DNA of 64,000 nucleotides from Bacillota bacterium LX-D (GTDB lineage Bacteria; Bacillota; DUOV01; Zhaonellaceae): assembly GCA_031628995.1 (NCBI GenBank), contig JAVLUO010000001.1:248001-312000 (forward strand), given 5' to 3'. The notes under the pieces are model-generated. The model saw only the letters and a program-made list of their open reading frames with translations. It searched no databases and was not told where the DNA came from. How positions within the stretch are numbered: position 1 is the stretch's first letter; every line of letters starts with the position of its first letter. Positions 26,368 to 34,261 of this stretch are shown here, piece by piece. The translations under genes and the position numbers were made by a program.

Positions 26368-26405
26368 AAAAAAAAGCCCAAGGAACAGCCTTTATTTTGG
26401 CTATC
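26368..26405 (-). terminator. Terminator of the tail-gene operon
   Basis: On the minus strand CCAAAGGGATAGCC pairs (with G-T wobbles) with GGCTGTTCCTTGGG and is followed by a run of T, 24 bases after the DUF2577 stop. Confidence 0.75.
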
Positions 26406-26428
26406 CCTTTGGTTTACATAACAGTTTA

Positions 26429-26806
26429 TTATATTCTATCCAATACAATAAATTTCTGCCCGCCTTGAACCCTTACAAGTATTACTTTTTCACCAACCTT
26501 CAAGCCTTGCTTAATCCTGAATGTCTTTGTTCCTTTATAGCCATGATTATGACTTGAAAAGGAACTGTCACCGCTTCCACCGCTGGTATATTCTGTTTCA
26601 TGGTCAACAACCATTTCAACATCATAATCCTTTACATTATTTGTTAATATTAAGAATGATTCATCCAGTGTTAATTTTTGTTCTATATTTATTTTCAATG
26701 GGGATATACTTATTACAGTCCCAAACATTATTGAACAAGGGTCTTTACTTTTTATAGTTTCATATGCAATTTGTGCAATTGTGTTGTGCAATTTTGACAT
26801 AGTCAT
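26429..26806 (-). CDS. Phage tail/baseplate protein of the DUF2577 family (XkdR-like)
   Basis: A 125-residue protein resembling DUF2577 of PBSX-type tails: KDPCSIMFGTVISISPLKINIEQKL at the N-terminus, a variable glycine/serine loop, and LKVGEKVILVRVQGGQKFIVLDRI at the end, a short beta-rich fold. In PBSX-like phages it lies downstream of the tape measure among baseplate genes. Here it follows the tape measure with TAATG overlap, and a terminator comes directly after, so the remaining baseplate genes are missing. Confidence 0.72.
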   Translation of the reverse strand: MTMSKLHNTIAQIAYETIKSKDPCSIMFGTVISISPLKINIEQKLTLDESFLILTNNVKDYDVEMVVDHETEYTSGGSGDSSFSSHNHGYKGTKTFRIKQGLKVGEKVILVRVQGGQKFIVLDRI

Positions 26807-28755
26807 TACTCATGCACCCCCGCAGCCGCAACTTGCATAGTTTCATATAACTGTTCTTCAAGGTATGTCATTATTCCATCAAGGTCAGTGTCTTTACTTA
26901 CATTGTTGGTTATACCACCAAGGTTTACAGTAATTTCAGCAGTTGTAAAACGGTTTATTACTTCCTGTTCTGCCAGGTCACGCATATATTCAAGGGTTTC
27001 TTCACTCATTTCCATTGAATCAGCCATCTTTGATGTATTTTGCGCAGTATCAGCTAAATTCTTCATTGCTTCAGCATTACTGAACATAGATGAAAAGTCA
27101 TTTTCTTGTGCTGCTTTGGCTGCATTTGCCGCTTGTGCTGCACTTATTTCAGCTTGTCTTTTAGCGGCTGCATCCCATGCATCTGACTTCATCCTTTCAA
27201 GTGCTGCATCCCTTGCAGCCATACCAGCTTCAAGTTGATTCCTATAATTCTGAAGGTCAGCTTCCCTTGCTCTTTTGGCTGCATCATTTTCCATCTGTGC
27301 AGTTGTTCCAAAGGTTACTTCCTGGATTGCACTAATGGATACCCCTGGAATCTTATTCAGCAGGTTAATGAAATTATTGATGATTCCAATTGCACCATTG
27401 ACCATATTTTGAAGGATGGTCAACACACCCGCTTTCATATCACCAATAAAATTCTGAATACCAACACTTGCAGTCATGATTCCAAGCTTCAGCTTATCCC
27501 ATAAATCAAGCACCCAATAAACACCTGTGAAGAATCCGATTTTAACCCAATCCCATGCTGTCAGGATTCCATTCATACAAATTTTCCAGGCTATTTCAAG
27601 CCCTCCAACTGACTGAACCCATTTGTAAATCATTCCGATTAAAACACCAACAGCCAAAGCAATCCACATAATGGGATTAGAAAGCATTGTAGTTATTAAA
27701 GCCCTATTTGCAGCAACAGAAAGCCAGGTTGCAGCGGTTTGAATTCCTGTAATTGCAGCGTAAGCACCAACAGCAGCAGTCAAACCCCAAAATATTGGTG
27801 CAAGGGTTGACCAGTTGTCATATATCCATTGCGCCCCTCTGCCAATACCCTGAAGCACTGGTTCAAAAGTCTGAAGTAAGGTATTTCCAACAACTGTTCC
27901 AATCTGTCCAATAGTCATTGGCATTTCAGCAAACTTTGCATTTGTTTCATCAGCAGAAGCAAACATTGCATTTTTGATAACATCAGCAGTAATTAAGCCT
28001 TCAGCAGACATATCTTTTAATTCACCAACTGTTTTTCCCATGTATTCAGCAATCGCTTGGGCAAGAAGTGGTGCATTTTCCATAATGCTTTTGAATTCAT
28101 CACCTTGTAATTTACCCGCAGCCATTGCCTGTGTTAGTTGGTACATTGCTGCTGCCTGGTCTTGAATACCGGCACCACCAATTTTGAATTGTTTGTTCAT
28201 TTGTTCAGCGAAAGCAACTATTTCAGCATTGTTTGAAAAAGCATCTTTAGCCAAAACTCCAAGCCTGGAAACAGCGGCAGCAGTATCCATATATGAAGTT
28301 CTAGAAGCATTTGCTGATTTTAAAATCATGTCTTGAAGTTGTTTAGTGGTATACAAGCCATCATTCATTAGGTCAAGCCTTGCATTTGTAGAAGTCATTG
28401 AATCTGTAAGTTCAATAATTTTTTTAGCACCAAAGGCAGCGCCAACAGTTGCAGCTATACCCTTCAATTTACCCAATAAACCATCAGCAGCCCCTTGACC
28501 ATTCCGCACATCATTATTAAATTGCTGTTGTGCCTGGTTTGCTTCTCTTATTTGCTGTTCAATCTCATTGAAAGCCAGTTCTGCCCTGTTTAATTCTGTC
28601 CTTGCTGCTTGAATACTTGCAGTATCAACCGCATTATGAGAAGCACTTTGAAGTGCTTCAAAGCTTGATATTGTCATATTCAAAGCATTGGTTATACTTC
28701 TTAATCCTGGTGTCATACCATCATAAACCTGAATAGCTGTTCTTATTGTTGCCAT
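26806..28755 (-). CDS. Phage tail tape measure protein
   Basis: Sets tail length and guides DNA ejection in phages. The 649-residue protein has an N-terminal coiled-coil segment (about 35-80), then the tape-measure N-terminal domain (KKIIELTDSMTSTNARLDLM, AAVSRLGVLAKDAF, QAMAAGKLQGDEFKSIMENA). A hydrophobic stretch around 320-400 follows (IFWGLTAAVGAYAAI, IMWIALAVGVLIGMIY), then a second coiled region rich in alanine. It appears intact. It is short for its class, which would imply a tail near 100 nm if the usual scaling holds. No tail tube, sheath or assembly chaperone gene is recognised beside it. Confidence 0.9.
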   Translation of the reverse strand: MATIRTAIQVYDGMTPGLRSITNALNMTISSFEALQSASHNAVDTASIQAARTELNRAELAFNEIEQQIREANQAQQQFNNDVRNGQGAADGLLGKLKGIAATVGAAFGAKKIIELTDSMTSTNARLDLMNDGLYTTKQLQDMILKSANASRTSYMDTAAAVSRLGVLAKDAFSNNAEIVAFAEQMNKQFKIGGAGIQDQAAAMYQLTQAMAAGKLQGDEFKSIMENAPLLAQAIAEYMGKTVGELKDMSAEGLITADVIKNAMFASADETNAKFAEMPMTIGQIGTVVGNTLLQTFEPVLQGIGRGAQWIYDNWSTLAPIFWGLTAAVGAYAAITGIQTAATWLSVAANRALITTMLSNPIMWIALAVGVLIGMIYKWVQSVGGLEIAWKICMNGILTAWDWVKIGFFTGVYWVLDLWDKLKLGIMTASVGIQNFIGDMKAGVLTILQNMVNGAIGIINNFINLLNKIPGVSISAIQEVTFGTTAQMENDAAKRAREADLQNYRNQLEAGMAARDAALERMKSDAWDAAAKRQAEISAAQAANAAKAAQENDFSSMFSNAEAMKNLADTAQNTSKMADSMEMSEETLEYMRDLAEQEVINRFTTAEITVNLGGITNNVSKDTDLDGIMTYLEEQLYETMQVAAAGVHE

Positions 28756-29100
28756 TTATAATTCACCCCTTTCCTTTTTCCTTCTTTCAGCTTCAACCTG
28801 AAGCATTAAAGCATATACTATTTGCCAATCCGTTTTATTTTTCAAAGCTTGTGCTGCTTTGATTTCCTTGTTTAATTGCTTGTCCTTTTTCTTCATCAGC
28901 TTTGGCAGCCATTCTTTAAAAATCTTATATCCTGGATAATCCTTATTTAAAATTAGCAATCCATCATTGGTTACCCGCCCAAATTCTTCATAAGCTGGTA
29001 TTTCTGAATCAGGCTTATAATCAATTTCACTTATGAAGGGAAGGAAGCTGAACTTTACCGCCCACAAATATTTGTCGATTATTTCAATGTTTTTGTTCAT
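28756..29100 (-). CDS. Hypothetical protein upstream of the tape measure gene
   Basis: A 114-residue protein with a C-terminal lysine-rich helical tail (KKKDKQLNKEIKAAQALKNK). Not recognised. It sits directly before the tape measure, its stop abutting the next start codon, which is where tail assembly chaperones usually lie; that placement is the only hint of function. ATG 29100 is preferred because AAAAAGGGGTGAAAAC lies ahead of it; the in-frame start at 29127 has no site. Confidence 0.65.
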   Translation of the reverse strand: MNKNIEIIDKYLWAVKFSFLPFISEIDYKPDSEIPAYEEFGRVTNDGLLILNKDYPGYKIFKEWLPKLMKKKDKQLNKEIKAAQALKNKTDWQIVYALMLQVEAERRKKERGEL

Positions 29101-29117
29101 CCTGTTTTCACCCCTTT

Positions 29118-29987
29118 TTAACAGCATTGTTTGAGAATTTTATATAGTAAATCATCAACGATTTCCATTCTTTCAAGAACCGTATCAGGTGAAGCAAATT
29201 TATTTATTTTATCCCTGTCATGTTCCAGTGAACTTAACACTTTCCACTGATATTTTTTCATCAATGCTTTACCTTCTTCACTTTCTCTTATTTTTTTTAT
29301 TGCACCGAATTTAATTTGCTGAACATACTGATATGATACATTGAACTTTTTACCTATTTGTTCAATTGATTGTGGTTTCCCCTCTAATCCATAATGTAAA
29401 ATAAGAACTTCCCTGCCAGTAATACCATTTTTCAGCTTGAAGGTTAAATAATTGACATCCATAAAACTAAAATCTTCACCATTGAATTCTGTTTCTTTAC
29501 CAAATACTGAATCAAGCACTTCATATAGGTCTTGCCTTAATATGTCATTATCAATTTCTTCATCAACTTCTAAAAAAGGCTGTTCTGAATTTTCATCTGC
29601 AAGTAATTCTTCAAGGTTTCTATCATCATCTTCTGACAGAACCTCATTGACACTATGCATTATTATTTGGTCACTTGTTATATCACTTTTTTTAACCCTG
29701 GAAATATTTCTGTTTATGAAATTAAGCATTATACCTTTAATTACTTCACCAGCATATGAAATAAACTTAACAGGTTCTTCAGTATCAAACCTATATTTTT
29801 CAAGTGATTTTATAAAAGCAATCCAACCTTCTTGTTCTAAGTCATCAAAATCAAGCAATGCTTTACTTGCAACACCACAATATTTGTTGGCAAAATACTT
29901 GACCAGCCCTTTATTTTTCTGTATCAGTTCATCTAAAGCAGAATAATTACCTTCCTGATATTCTTTTACAAGTTCTTCATTAGTCAA
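29118..29987 (-). CDS. Sigma-70 family RNA polymerase sigma factor
   Basis: A 289-residue protein with region 2 near the N-terminus (DFDDLEQEGWIAFIKSLEKY for core and -10 binding) and region 4 near 210-250 (LILHYGLEGKPQSIEQIGKK then FNVSYQYVQQIKFGAIKKI) for -35 binding. An acidic linker of about 60 residues separates them. I place the start at TTG 29987 because GGGGGTG is well spaced ahead; the frame runs to 30008. It probably directs transcription of element genes, perhaps the tail operon directly downstream; no matching promoter was identified. Confidence 0.82.
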   Translation of the reverse strand: MTNEELVKEYQEGNYSALDELIQKNKGLVKYFANKYCGVASKALLDFDDLEQEGWIAFIKSLEKYRFDTEEPVKFISYAGEVIKGIMLNFINRNISRVKKSDITSDQIIMHSVNEVLSEDDDRNLEELLADENSEQPFLEVDEEIDNDILRQDLYEVLDSVFGKETEFNGEDFSFMDVNYLTFKLKNGITGREVLILHYGLEGKPQSIEQIGKKFNVSYQYVQQIKFGAIKKIRESEEGKALMKKYQWKVLSSLEHDRDKINKFASPDTVLERMEIVDDLLYKILKQCC

Positions 29988-30008
29988 GTAATTCACCCCC
30001 TTCAGCAA

Positions 30009-30443
30009 CTATCTAAACATAGCCATGATGCTAAGTTCAGGATATAGAATCATTGATAACTTCAGTAAAGCTTTCTTCTTATTCCTTCTAACTGTTGCAA
30101 CATCAATATTTAAAGCATTTGCTATTGCATTTCTTGTCTTATCTTCAATATAGGAATTGTAAAAAATAGTGAAGCACCTTTCACCAACCATTTCATAAAG
30201 CTTTTTAAAAGCTTCATTCATGCCCTTTACAAATATTGCTGCTTCACGTTTCTTATTAGCTGGTACTGAAGCATCATTCAGCATAATTAAGCTTTGCTTG
30301 AACCCTATAATATCGCTGATAGTGGATGAAATAACTTGTTCCTCATATTCATTAAGTAAATGTGCTTTTCTTAAATCATTTAAAAGGGTTTCTGCTGCCT
30401 GTTTTACTATTTGCTTGACTTCAAATAAATCCAGTGTTTCCAC
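30009..30443 (-). CDS. Sigma region 4-like / ArpU-type transcriptional regulator
   Basis: A 144-residue protein ending with a helix-turn-helix, KTRNAIANALNIDVATVRRNKKKALLKLS, similar in form to sigma region 4 and to the ArpU-type late regulators of Gram-positive phages. The N-terminal part is helical. GTG 30443 follows GGGGGTGG at reasonable spacing; the frame continues to 30503 with no site. Its stop lies just ahead of the sigma factor gene, so the two may act in one cascade. Confidence 0.6.
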   Translation of the reverse strand: METLDLFEVKQIVKQAAETLLNDLRKAHLLNEYEEQVISSTISDIIGFKQSLIMLNDASVPANKKREAAIFVKGMNEAFKKLYEMVGERCFTIFYNSYIEDKTRNAIANALNIDVATVRRNKKKALLKLSMILYPELSIMAMFR

Positions 30444-30525
30444 CAATAACAACCACCCCCTGAAAACAAATAGCTGCACCAATGCTGAAGGGGAGTCCAC
30501 CACCAGTGCAGCTTTAACATAGGCA

Positions 30526-30720
30526 TTATTCTTCTTTAGGTGTAGGATTTATAGCATTGGAATGTCCATCCTGCATTACTGTTCCAACATGTTCAACTTT
30601 TCTTAAATGGTCATATCCATCATCAGTTGGGTTAAGTCCATCAGGTGTTGGTGTGCCAATCCTGATTCCAACCTGGAAGCCATTTACCGTTTTATTAACA
30701 GCATCATCCTGATATTTCAT
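30526..30720 (-). CDS. Hypothetical protein, 64 residues
   Basis: Unrecognised, beginning MKYQDDAVNKTVNGFQVGIR and rich in polar residues, glycine and proline. GAAAGGCGGTG precedes ATG 30720. It sits between a helical protein gene and the ArpU-like gene in the same operon. Confidence 0.6.
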   Translation of the reverse strand: MKYQDDAVNKTVNGFQVGIRIGTPTPDGLNPTDDGYDHLRKVEHVGTVMQDGHSNAINPTPKEE

Positions 30721-30743
30721 ATCACTTTACACCGCCTTTCAAA

Positions 30744-31349
30744 TTAAGCTTCAACCGTATCTGCCAGCTTTTCTATGTTGTTAACACTATCCATAAACAT
30801 GGCAAGTTTAACACCGCTATTTAAGCTGGTATCTTTTGAATTGAATAAATTATCAACTGTCTTTTCTGCAATCTCAAAGCTATTCACCAACATCATTAGA
30901 TTATTGGTTTTCCCAAAGGTTTTATCAAAGCGGTTAAACATATCAGGCTGAACCATGTTTCCAACAACTGACTGAAATAACTTCATGGTTTCAAAGTCAT
31001 TTTGGAAAGGCTTCAGGATATTATAAGCCTGGTCATCATTCAACTTGTTGCCAGCTAATTCAAGAAACTTTAAAGCATTAGCAACCTGAAGCTGATAATC
31101 AGCAGGCTTTGCATCAGGTTCACCAATAATGGTTGCTTTTTCTTCTGCAATAATCTGTTTCAGCTTTTCATTAAAAACTTTATCATTTGCAATAGCTTCA
31201 TTCTGAAGAACCCTGACAGCTTCTGCTTTATAAGTATCCGAATAAACAGTATCCTTTTCCCATTCTTTGATTTTTGCTGTTATGTTTTTAATGATTGTTT
31301 GGTAAGTATCGACCAGTGTTTTAACTTTGTTTCCAATTTCTGTTTTCAT
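30744..31349 (-). CDS. Hypothetical helical protein, 201 residues
   Basis: Not recognised. Almost entirely predicted helix from composition, with an N-terminal amphipathic stretch (KVKTLVDTYQTIIKNITAKI) that could form a coiled coil, and no cysteines. GAAAGGTGG precedes ATG 31349. Position after the small-terminase-like gene would suit a structural or scaffold-like role, but nothing in the sequence proves it. Confidence 0.65.
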   Translation of the reverse strand: MKTEIGNKVKTLVDTYQTIIKNITAKIKEWEKDTVYSDTYKAEAVRVLQNEAIANDKVFNEKLKQIIAEEKATIIGEPDAKPADYQLQVANALKFLELAGNKLNDDQAYNILKPFQNDFETMKLFQSVVGNMVQPDMFNRFDKTFGKTNNLMMLVNSFEIAEKTVDNLFNSKDTSLNSGVKLAMFMDSVNNIEKLADTVEA

Positions 31350-31372
31350 TATTTTTTTCCACCTTTCTTTTT

Positions 31373-32032
31373 TTATAGTTTTGGTTTAAAGAACCGTTTG
31401 TCTTTGTACCGTTCAACCAATTCTTCAATTGATAACTTCTTGTAATTTTCAAAGAAATCTGCAAGTGTAGAATCATGTTCCGCTAATAGATTTTTTACAG
31501 CATCAAAGCTTTCCTGATATTTATTTTTTAACCAGTTATTGTACTTTTCTTGTTCTTCAACATTGTTATATCTGTAATCATATTCACCAATACCTTTAAT
31601 CCAATGTTCAAAGTCAGGTTCAGAAATCCCAAATTCCTTATCAAACAATTCAATGTAAGCTTTCATATATTCTTCTTCATTGTGATTCAAAGCTAAATCA
31701 ATGAATTTTTTTACTGTTTCTTTTCCCTTATACAAAATAATATCTGTTGGAAGATACATATCTGTTTGAAGAATCATATAGTCTTTAAGTACAGGTACCT
31801 TATTTTTTGAATCTGAAAAGTGAAGAACGGTATTCAATTCAGTGATATTTTCCAACTTAAAACTTTTCATTTTCTTTTTATCTTTTTTATATAAAACTTT
31901 TACTTCCCAAGTACCATCTTCTTCTAAAAAACATTTAACATAACCTGGGTTATTAGTTTCTGATTGATATTTTTTTAATGCTTCCAGTTCAGCAAGCACC
32001 TTTGTCATATTGACTGCTTTAAATCCCTTCAT
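31373..32032 (-). CDS. Hypothetical protein, 219 residues
   Basis: Not recognised. Charged soluble protein with an N-terminal strand-rich half (YVKCFLEEDGTWEVKVLYKK) and a helical, acidic second half (LNHNEEEYMKAYIELFDKEF). Its start overlaps the end of the small-terminase-like gene by 14 bases. Confidence 0.65.
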   Translation of the reverse strand: MKGFKAVNMTKVLAELEALKKYQSETNNPGYVKCFLEEDGTWEVKVLYKKDKKKMKSFKLENITELNTVLHFSDSKNKVPVLKDYMILQTDMYLPTDIILYKGKETVKKFIDLALNHNEEEYMKAYIELFDKEFGISEPDFEHWIKGIGEYDYRYNNVEEQEKYNNWLKNKYQESFDAVKNLLAEHDSTLADFFENYKKLSIEELVERYKDKRFFKPKL

Positions 32033-32390
32033 TTTGAATCAAACCTTTCTTCAATTCTTCAATTTCCTGCTGAACCAATTCGGTTGTTCTTAACTGTAAT
32101 CCAAGTTCAAGAACCGTTCTTGCAGCAGATACCCTCGAAGAATCTGTTGCGGCAGTATCATTCATGATAGTTCTTAAAACTTCCAATGATTCAAGTGCAT
32201 AGCTTTGTGCCTTCTGCATGGCATCATTGAAAATGCTATCTTTAACTGCTTTTAAAACATCCTGGAATGCTTCATTTTTCCTTAACCTATAAAGTGTTGC
32301 TTCTGAAATCCCTGACTTTTCAGCAGCTTCCTTCATAGTTGGGGAAGTTAGAAGATTTAAAGCAACCGTTTCTTTATTCAACTTTGCCAT
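32019..32390 (-). CDS. HTH protein resembling phBC6A51-type phage small terminase subunits
   Basis: A 123-residue protein with an N-terminal HTH (TMKEAAEKSGISEATLYRLR) followed by a long helical region (YALESLEVLRTIMNDTAATD, SRVSAARTVLELGLQLRTTE), a pattern I associate with small terminase-type proteins of Bacillus-group phages. If correct, it would recognise packaging sites; no large terminase is present. A plain DNA-binding regulator is the alternative. ATG 32390 is chosen because AGGTGGTGG lies ahead; the frame extends to 32402. Confidence 0.55.
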   Translation of the reverse strand: MAKLNKETVALNLLTSPTMKEAAEKSGISEATLYRLRKNEAFQDVLKAVKDSIFNDAMQKAQSYALESLEVLRTIMNDTAATDSSRVSAARTVLELGLQLRTTELVQQEIEELKKGLIQNEGI

Positions 32391-32444
32391 GTTTACCACC
32401 ACCTTTTTTCTAAAATTCGTTCATTCCAAGTCATTTTCTGTCAA

Positions 32445-32606
32445 TTATGCGAGTTGCAATTTCTTTGCCCAATATCGCTGGTTATATTCCTTCACCTTTT
32501 CAGGATGTTCAGCCCGCCATTGCCTTTGATAAGCATTGATTGATTCCTTGTTTTCTGCTCTATATCGTTTTAAATAGTCCTTGCGTTTATTAGCTTTTGC
32601 ATCCAT
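32445..32606 (-). CDS. Small basic protein, 53 residues
   Basis: A short gene with a clear ribosome site (GGGGGTGAAATTC before ATG 32606). The product is highly charged and aromatic: KRKDYLKRYRAENKES, AYQRQWRAEHPEKVKEYN and a YWAKKL tail, similar to small phage-associated proteins with repeated Arg/Trp/Tyr-rich helices. Function unknown. Confidence 0.65.
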   Translation of the reverse strand: MDAKANKRKDYLKRYRAENKESINAYQRQWRAEHPEKVKEYNQRYWAKKLQLA

Positions 32607-32728
32607 GAATTTCACCCCCTAAAGACAATTTGCCCTAAGATAATTTTACCAAAATGTGATATCATTTTCACTATTAGAACACTATATTTAGTATATATGT
32701 ACAAAATTAGACACTATATATAGTGTCT

Positions 32729-32977
32729 TTAAGGGTTTTCTATGATTTTATAAATTGTTGATTTTTTCAATTGATATTTTTTCATCAGGTCAAGAACATT
32801 CATTCCTCTATAAAAATCTTCAATGATTCGTTTGTTTCGCTGCTGTTTATTATAGTGTTCTGCATTATTAGGCAGCCTGAAAATTGCACCAGGCATTTTT
32901 TCAATAACTTCAAAGAACAATTTTCTACCAATAATTTCTTCCAAAGTTTCAAGATTTGTAACATTTGTATTTGGCAT
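32729..32977 (-). CDS. Mor-family transcription activator-like protein
   Basis: An 82-residue protein with the Mor/C architecture: an N-terminal dimerisation part (GRKLFFEVIEKMPGAIFRLP) and a C-terminal HTH (RIIEDFYRGMNVLDLMKKYQ then LKKSTIYKII). In Mu-like phages Mor activates middle transcription. GGAAGGATGGTG precedes ATG 32977. Likely an activator of the genes to its left (inference). Confidence 0.72.
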   Translation of the reverse strand: MPNTNVTNLETLEEIIGRKLFFEVIEKMPGAIFRLPNNAEHYNKQQRNKRIIEDFYRGMNVLDLMKKYQLKKSTIYKIIENP

Positions 32978-33009
32978 TATTCACACCATCCTTCCAATAT
33001 TGAAAATAT

Positions 33010-33063
33010 TGGCTTCACATGATAAGATTAAGTTGCGAATTTAATATGTACCATGTGAAGCCA
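33010..33063. repeat. 12-bp perfect inverted repeat between two element genes
   Basis: TGGCTTCACATG (33010-33021) and CATGTGAAGCCA (33052-33063) flank a 30-base AT-rich centre. No T-tract; it could be an operator or an RNA processing hairpin. Confidence 0.55.
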
Positions 33064-33083
33064 TTGTGTAATTCTTAGGGATA

Positions 33084-33347
33084 TTATGCAGTGGCTTCAG
33101 TCTTTACAGCATTAGTAATAGCTTCTAAAGCTGCAATCATTCCTGCTCTAAATCCAGCTTCAAAACCTGCTTCTTGGTTAAGTGCTTCCAATTCAGCAGT
33201 TTTCATATAAATTTCATCAAAGACTTCATTAGGTAACCAGTCATGTAACTGCTTGTCCACTTCAGAATTAAGTTTCATAATTATTGGTAGTTCAGCATCT
33301 TCAAACCAGTTTGCATAAGCTTCTTTCCAATTTAATTTTTTTAACAT
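33084..33347 (-). CDS. Hypothetical protein, 87 residues
   Basis: Unrecognised helical acidic protein ending with EAGFEAGFRAGMIAALEAI, loosely like DUF6809-type small phage proteins that end with a similar helix. ATG 33347 follows GAAAGGATGG; the frame extends to 33356. Confidence 0.6.
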   Translation of the reverse strand: MLKKLNWKEAYANWFEDAELPIIMKLNSEVDKQLHDWLPNEVFDEIYMKTAELEALNQEAGFEAGFRAGMIAALEAITNAVKTEATA

Positions 33348-33402
33348 TTTGACCATCCTTTCGTTTTTTTTTTATTTGGAAGGGACATTTCATCCCATGC
33401 CT

Positions 33403-33618
33403 TTACCTATTTAGAAAAAATTCAACTTCATCCTTCAGCTTGATGGTTTCCCAACCCAGGTACTTCCTTAAAACGTTCATAGCATCAATTAAGGCTTTGA
33501 CTTCATCATAATAAGGGTTGTCGGAAAATTTTTTATAATTGCCTGTCCTATGTTCTTCCAAGAAGCAATCCAACAAAGCTTCATAATGTGGTCTAATTGC
33601 ATTAAGTGCATGATTCAT
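33403..33618 (-). CDS. Hypothetical protein, 71 residues
   Basis: Unrecognised helical protein beginning MNHALNAIRPHYEALLDCFL. ATG 33618 follows GAAGGGGTG; the upstream in-frame start at 33639 would overlap the preceding gene. Part of the run of small genes left of the candidate origin. Confidence 0.6.
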   Translation of the reverse strand: MNHALNAIRPHYEALLDCFLEEHRTGNYKKFSDNPYYDEVKALIDAMNVLRKYLGWETIKLKDEVEFFLNR

Positions 33619-33622
33619 AAAA

Positions 33623-33985
33623 TCACACCCCTTCATCATCCAAAATAATTGCCTTTCTTTTAATTAAGAAATGTTCACCATCAAAATACTGGTGTCTTTC
33701 ACAGTCAATATCCAAGCAGCATCCAGTTTGGATTTTTCCAAGATTATGTGAAAGATGAATTTCACCACAGTCTGGGCAAACATATGAGTAAAACCAATTA
33801 AGAAATGCAATAGGCTTTACAATATGAATCTGTTTCTGCTGGTCAAAAGTTGTTCTTTCATCACTGTAGCCATTTTCTGAAATTAGAATGTCACCTGATT
33901 TAATGTAAACTTCCCCACCATTTTTCATTGCTTGTTGAAGCAGCTTTTCTAAATCCCTTTTCAATTTCTCTAAATCTCTTTTCAT
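33623..33985 (-). CDS. Hypothetical protein with a zinc-ribbon-like segment
   Basis: A 120-residue protein. A heptad-like N-terminal helix (LEKLKRDLEKLLQQAM) is followed by a middle part with YVCPDCGEIHLSHN and CCLDIDCERH, which together look like a zinc-binding site. ATG 33985 follows AGAAAGGATGG; upstream in-frame ATGs exist at 33997 and 34021 but lack a site. The gene starts beside the candidate iteron origin, so a role in replication is possible but unproven. Confidence 0.6.
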   Translation of the reverse strand: MKRDLEKLKRDLEKLLQQAMKNGGEVYIKSGDILISENGYSDERTTFDQQKQIHIVKPIAFLNWFYSYVCPDCGEIHLSHNLGKIQTGCCLDIDCERHQYFDGEHFLIKRKAIILDDEGV

Positions 33986-34009
33986 GTTCTCAACCATCCT
34001 TTCTTTAAA

Positions 34010-34261
34010 ATGTTCCATCAATGTTCTACTTATGTTCCATCACTTTTTTTATTTGAAATCTCTGAAAGCCTTGATAGCAAAGGGTTTTAGGCATTTTTAT
34101 TAATATACTATATATATAATAAATTCTTTTATATATAAAATATTTAGTTACAACTAACTCAATTTTTTATATAAAGATTTTTAAAATTGACGGAACATAA
34201 TGGAACACATTTAAAAAATATTGTATTTATAAGGTTTTTAATGTGTTCCGTTTTATGTTCT
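34010..34261. other. Candidate replication origin of the element: iterons around an AT-rich region
   Basis: Three tandem 11-bp direct repeats ATGTTCCATCA (34010), ATGTTCTACTT (34021) and ATGTTCCATCA (34032) lie at one side. At the other side the motif recurs in both orientations: GGAACAT (34192), GGAACACAT (34202), ATGTGTTCC (34241) and ATGTTCT (34255). Between them, about 34085-34190, the DNA is almost purely A and T. The block is directly downstream of the primase-helicase gene, as in Staphylococcus island origins (comparison from general knowledge). Confidence 0.6.

Larger units (their letters stand above)
26119..26428. other. Intergenic stretch holding two terminator-like hairpins
   Basis: About 310 bases without a gene. 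It separates the tail-gene operon from the small-gene set to its left. It contains the hairpins at 26276-26306 and 26368-26405, listed separately, and otherwise plain AT-rich DNA that could hold a promoter for the left gene set. Confidence 0.5.
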
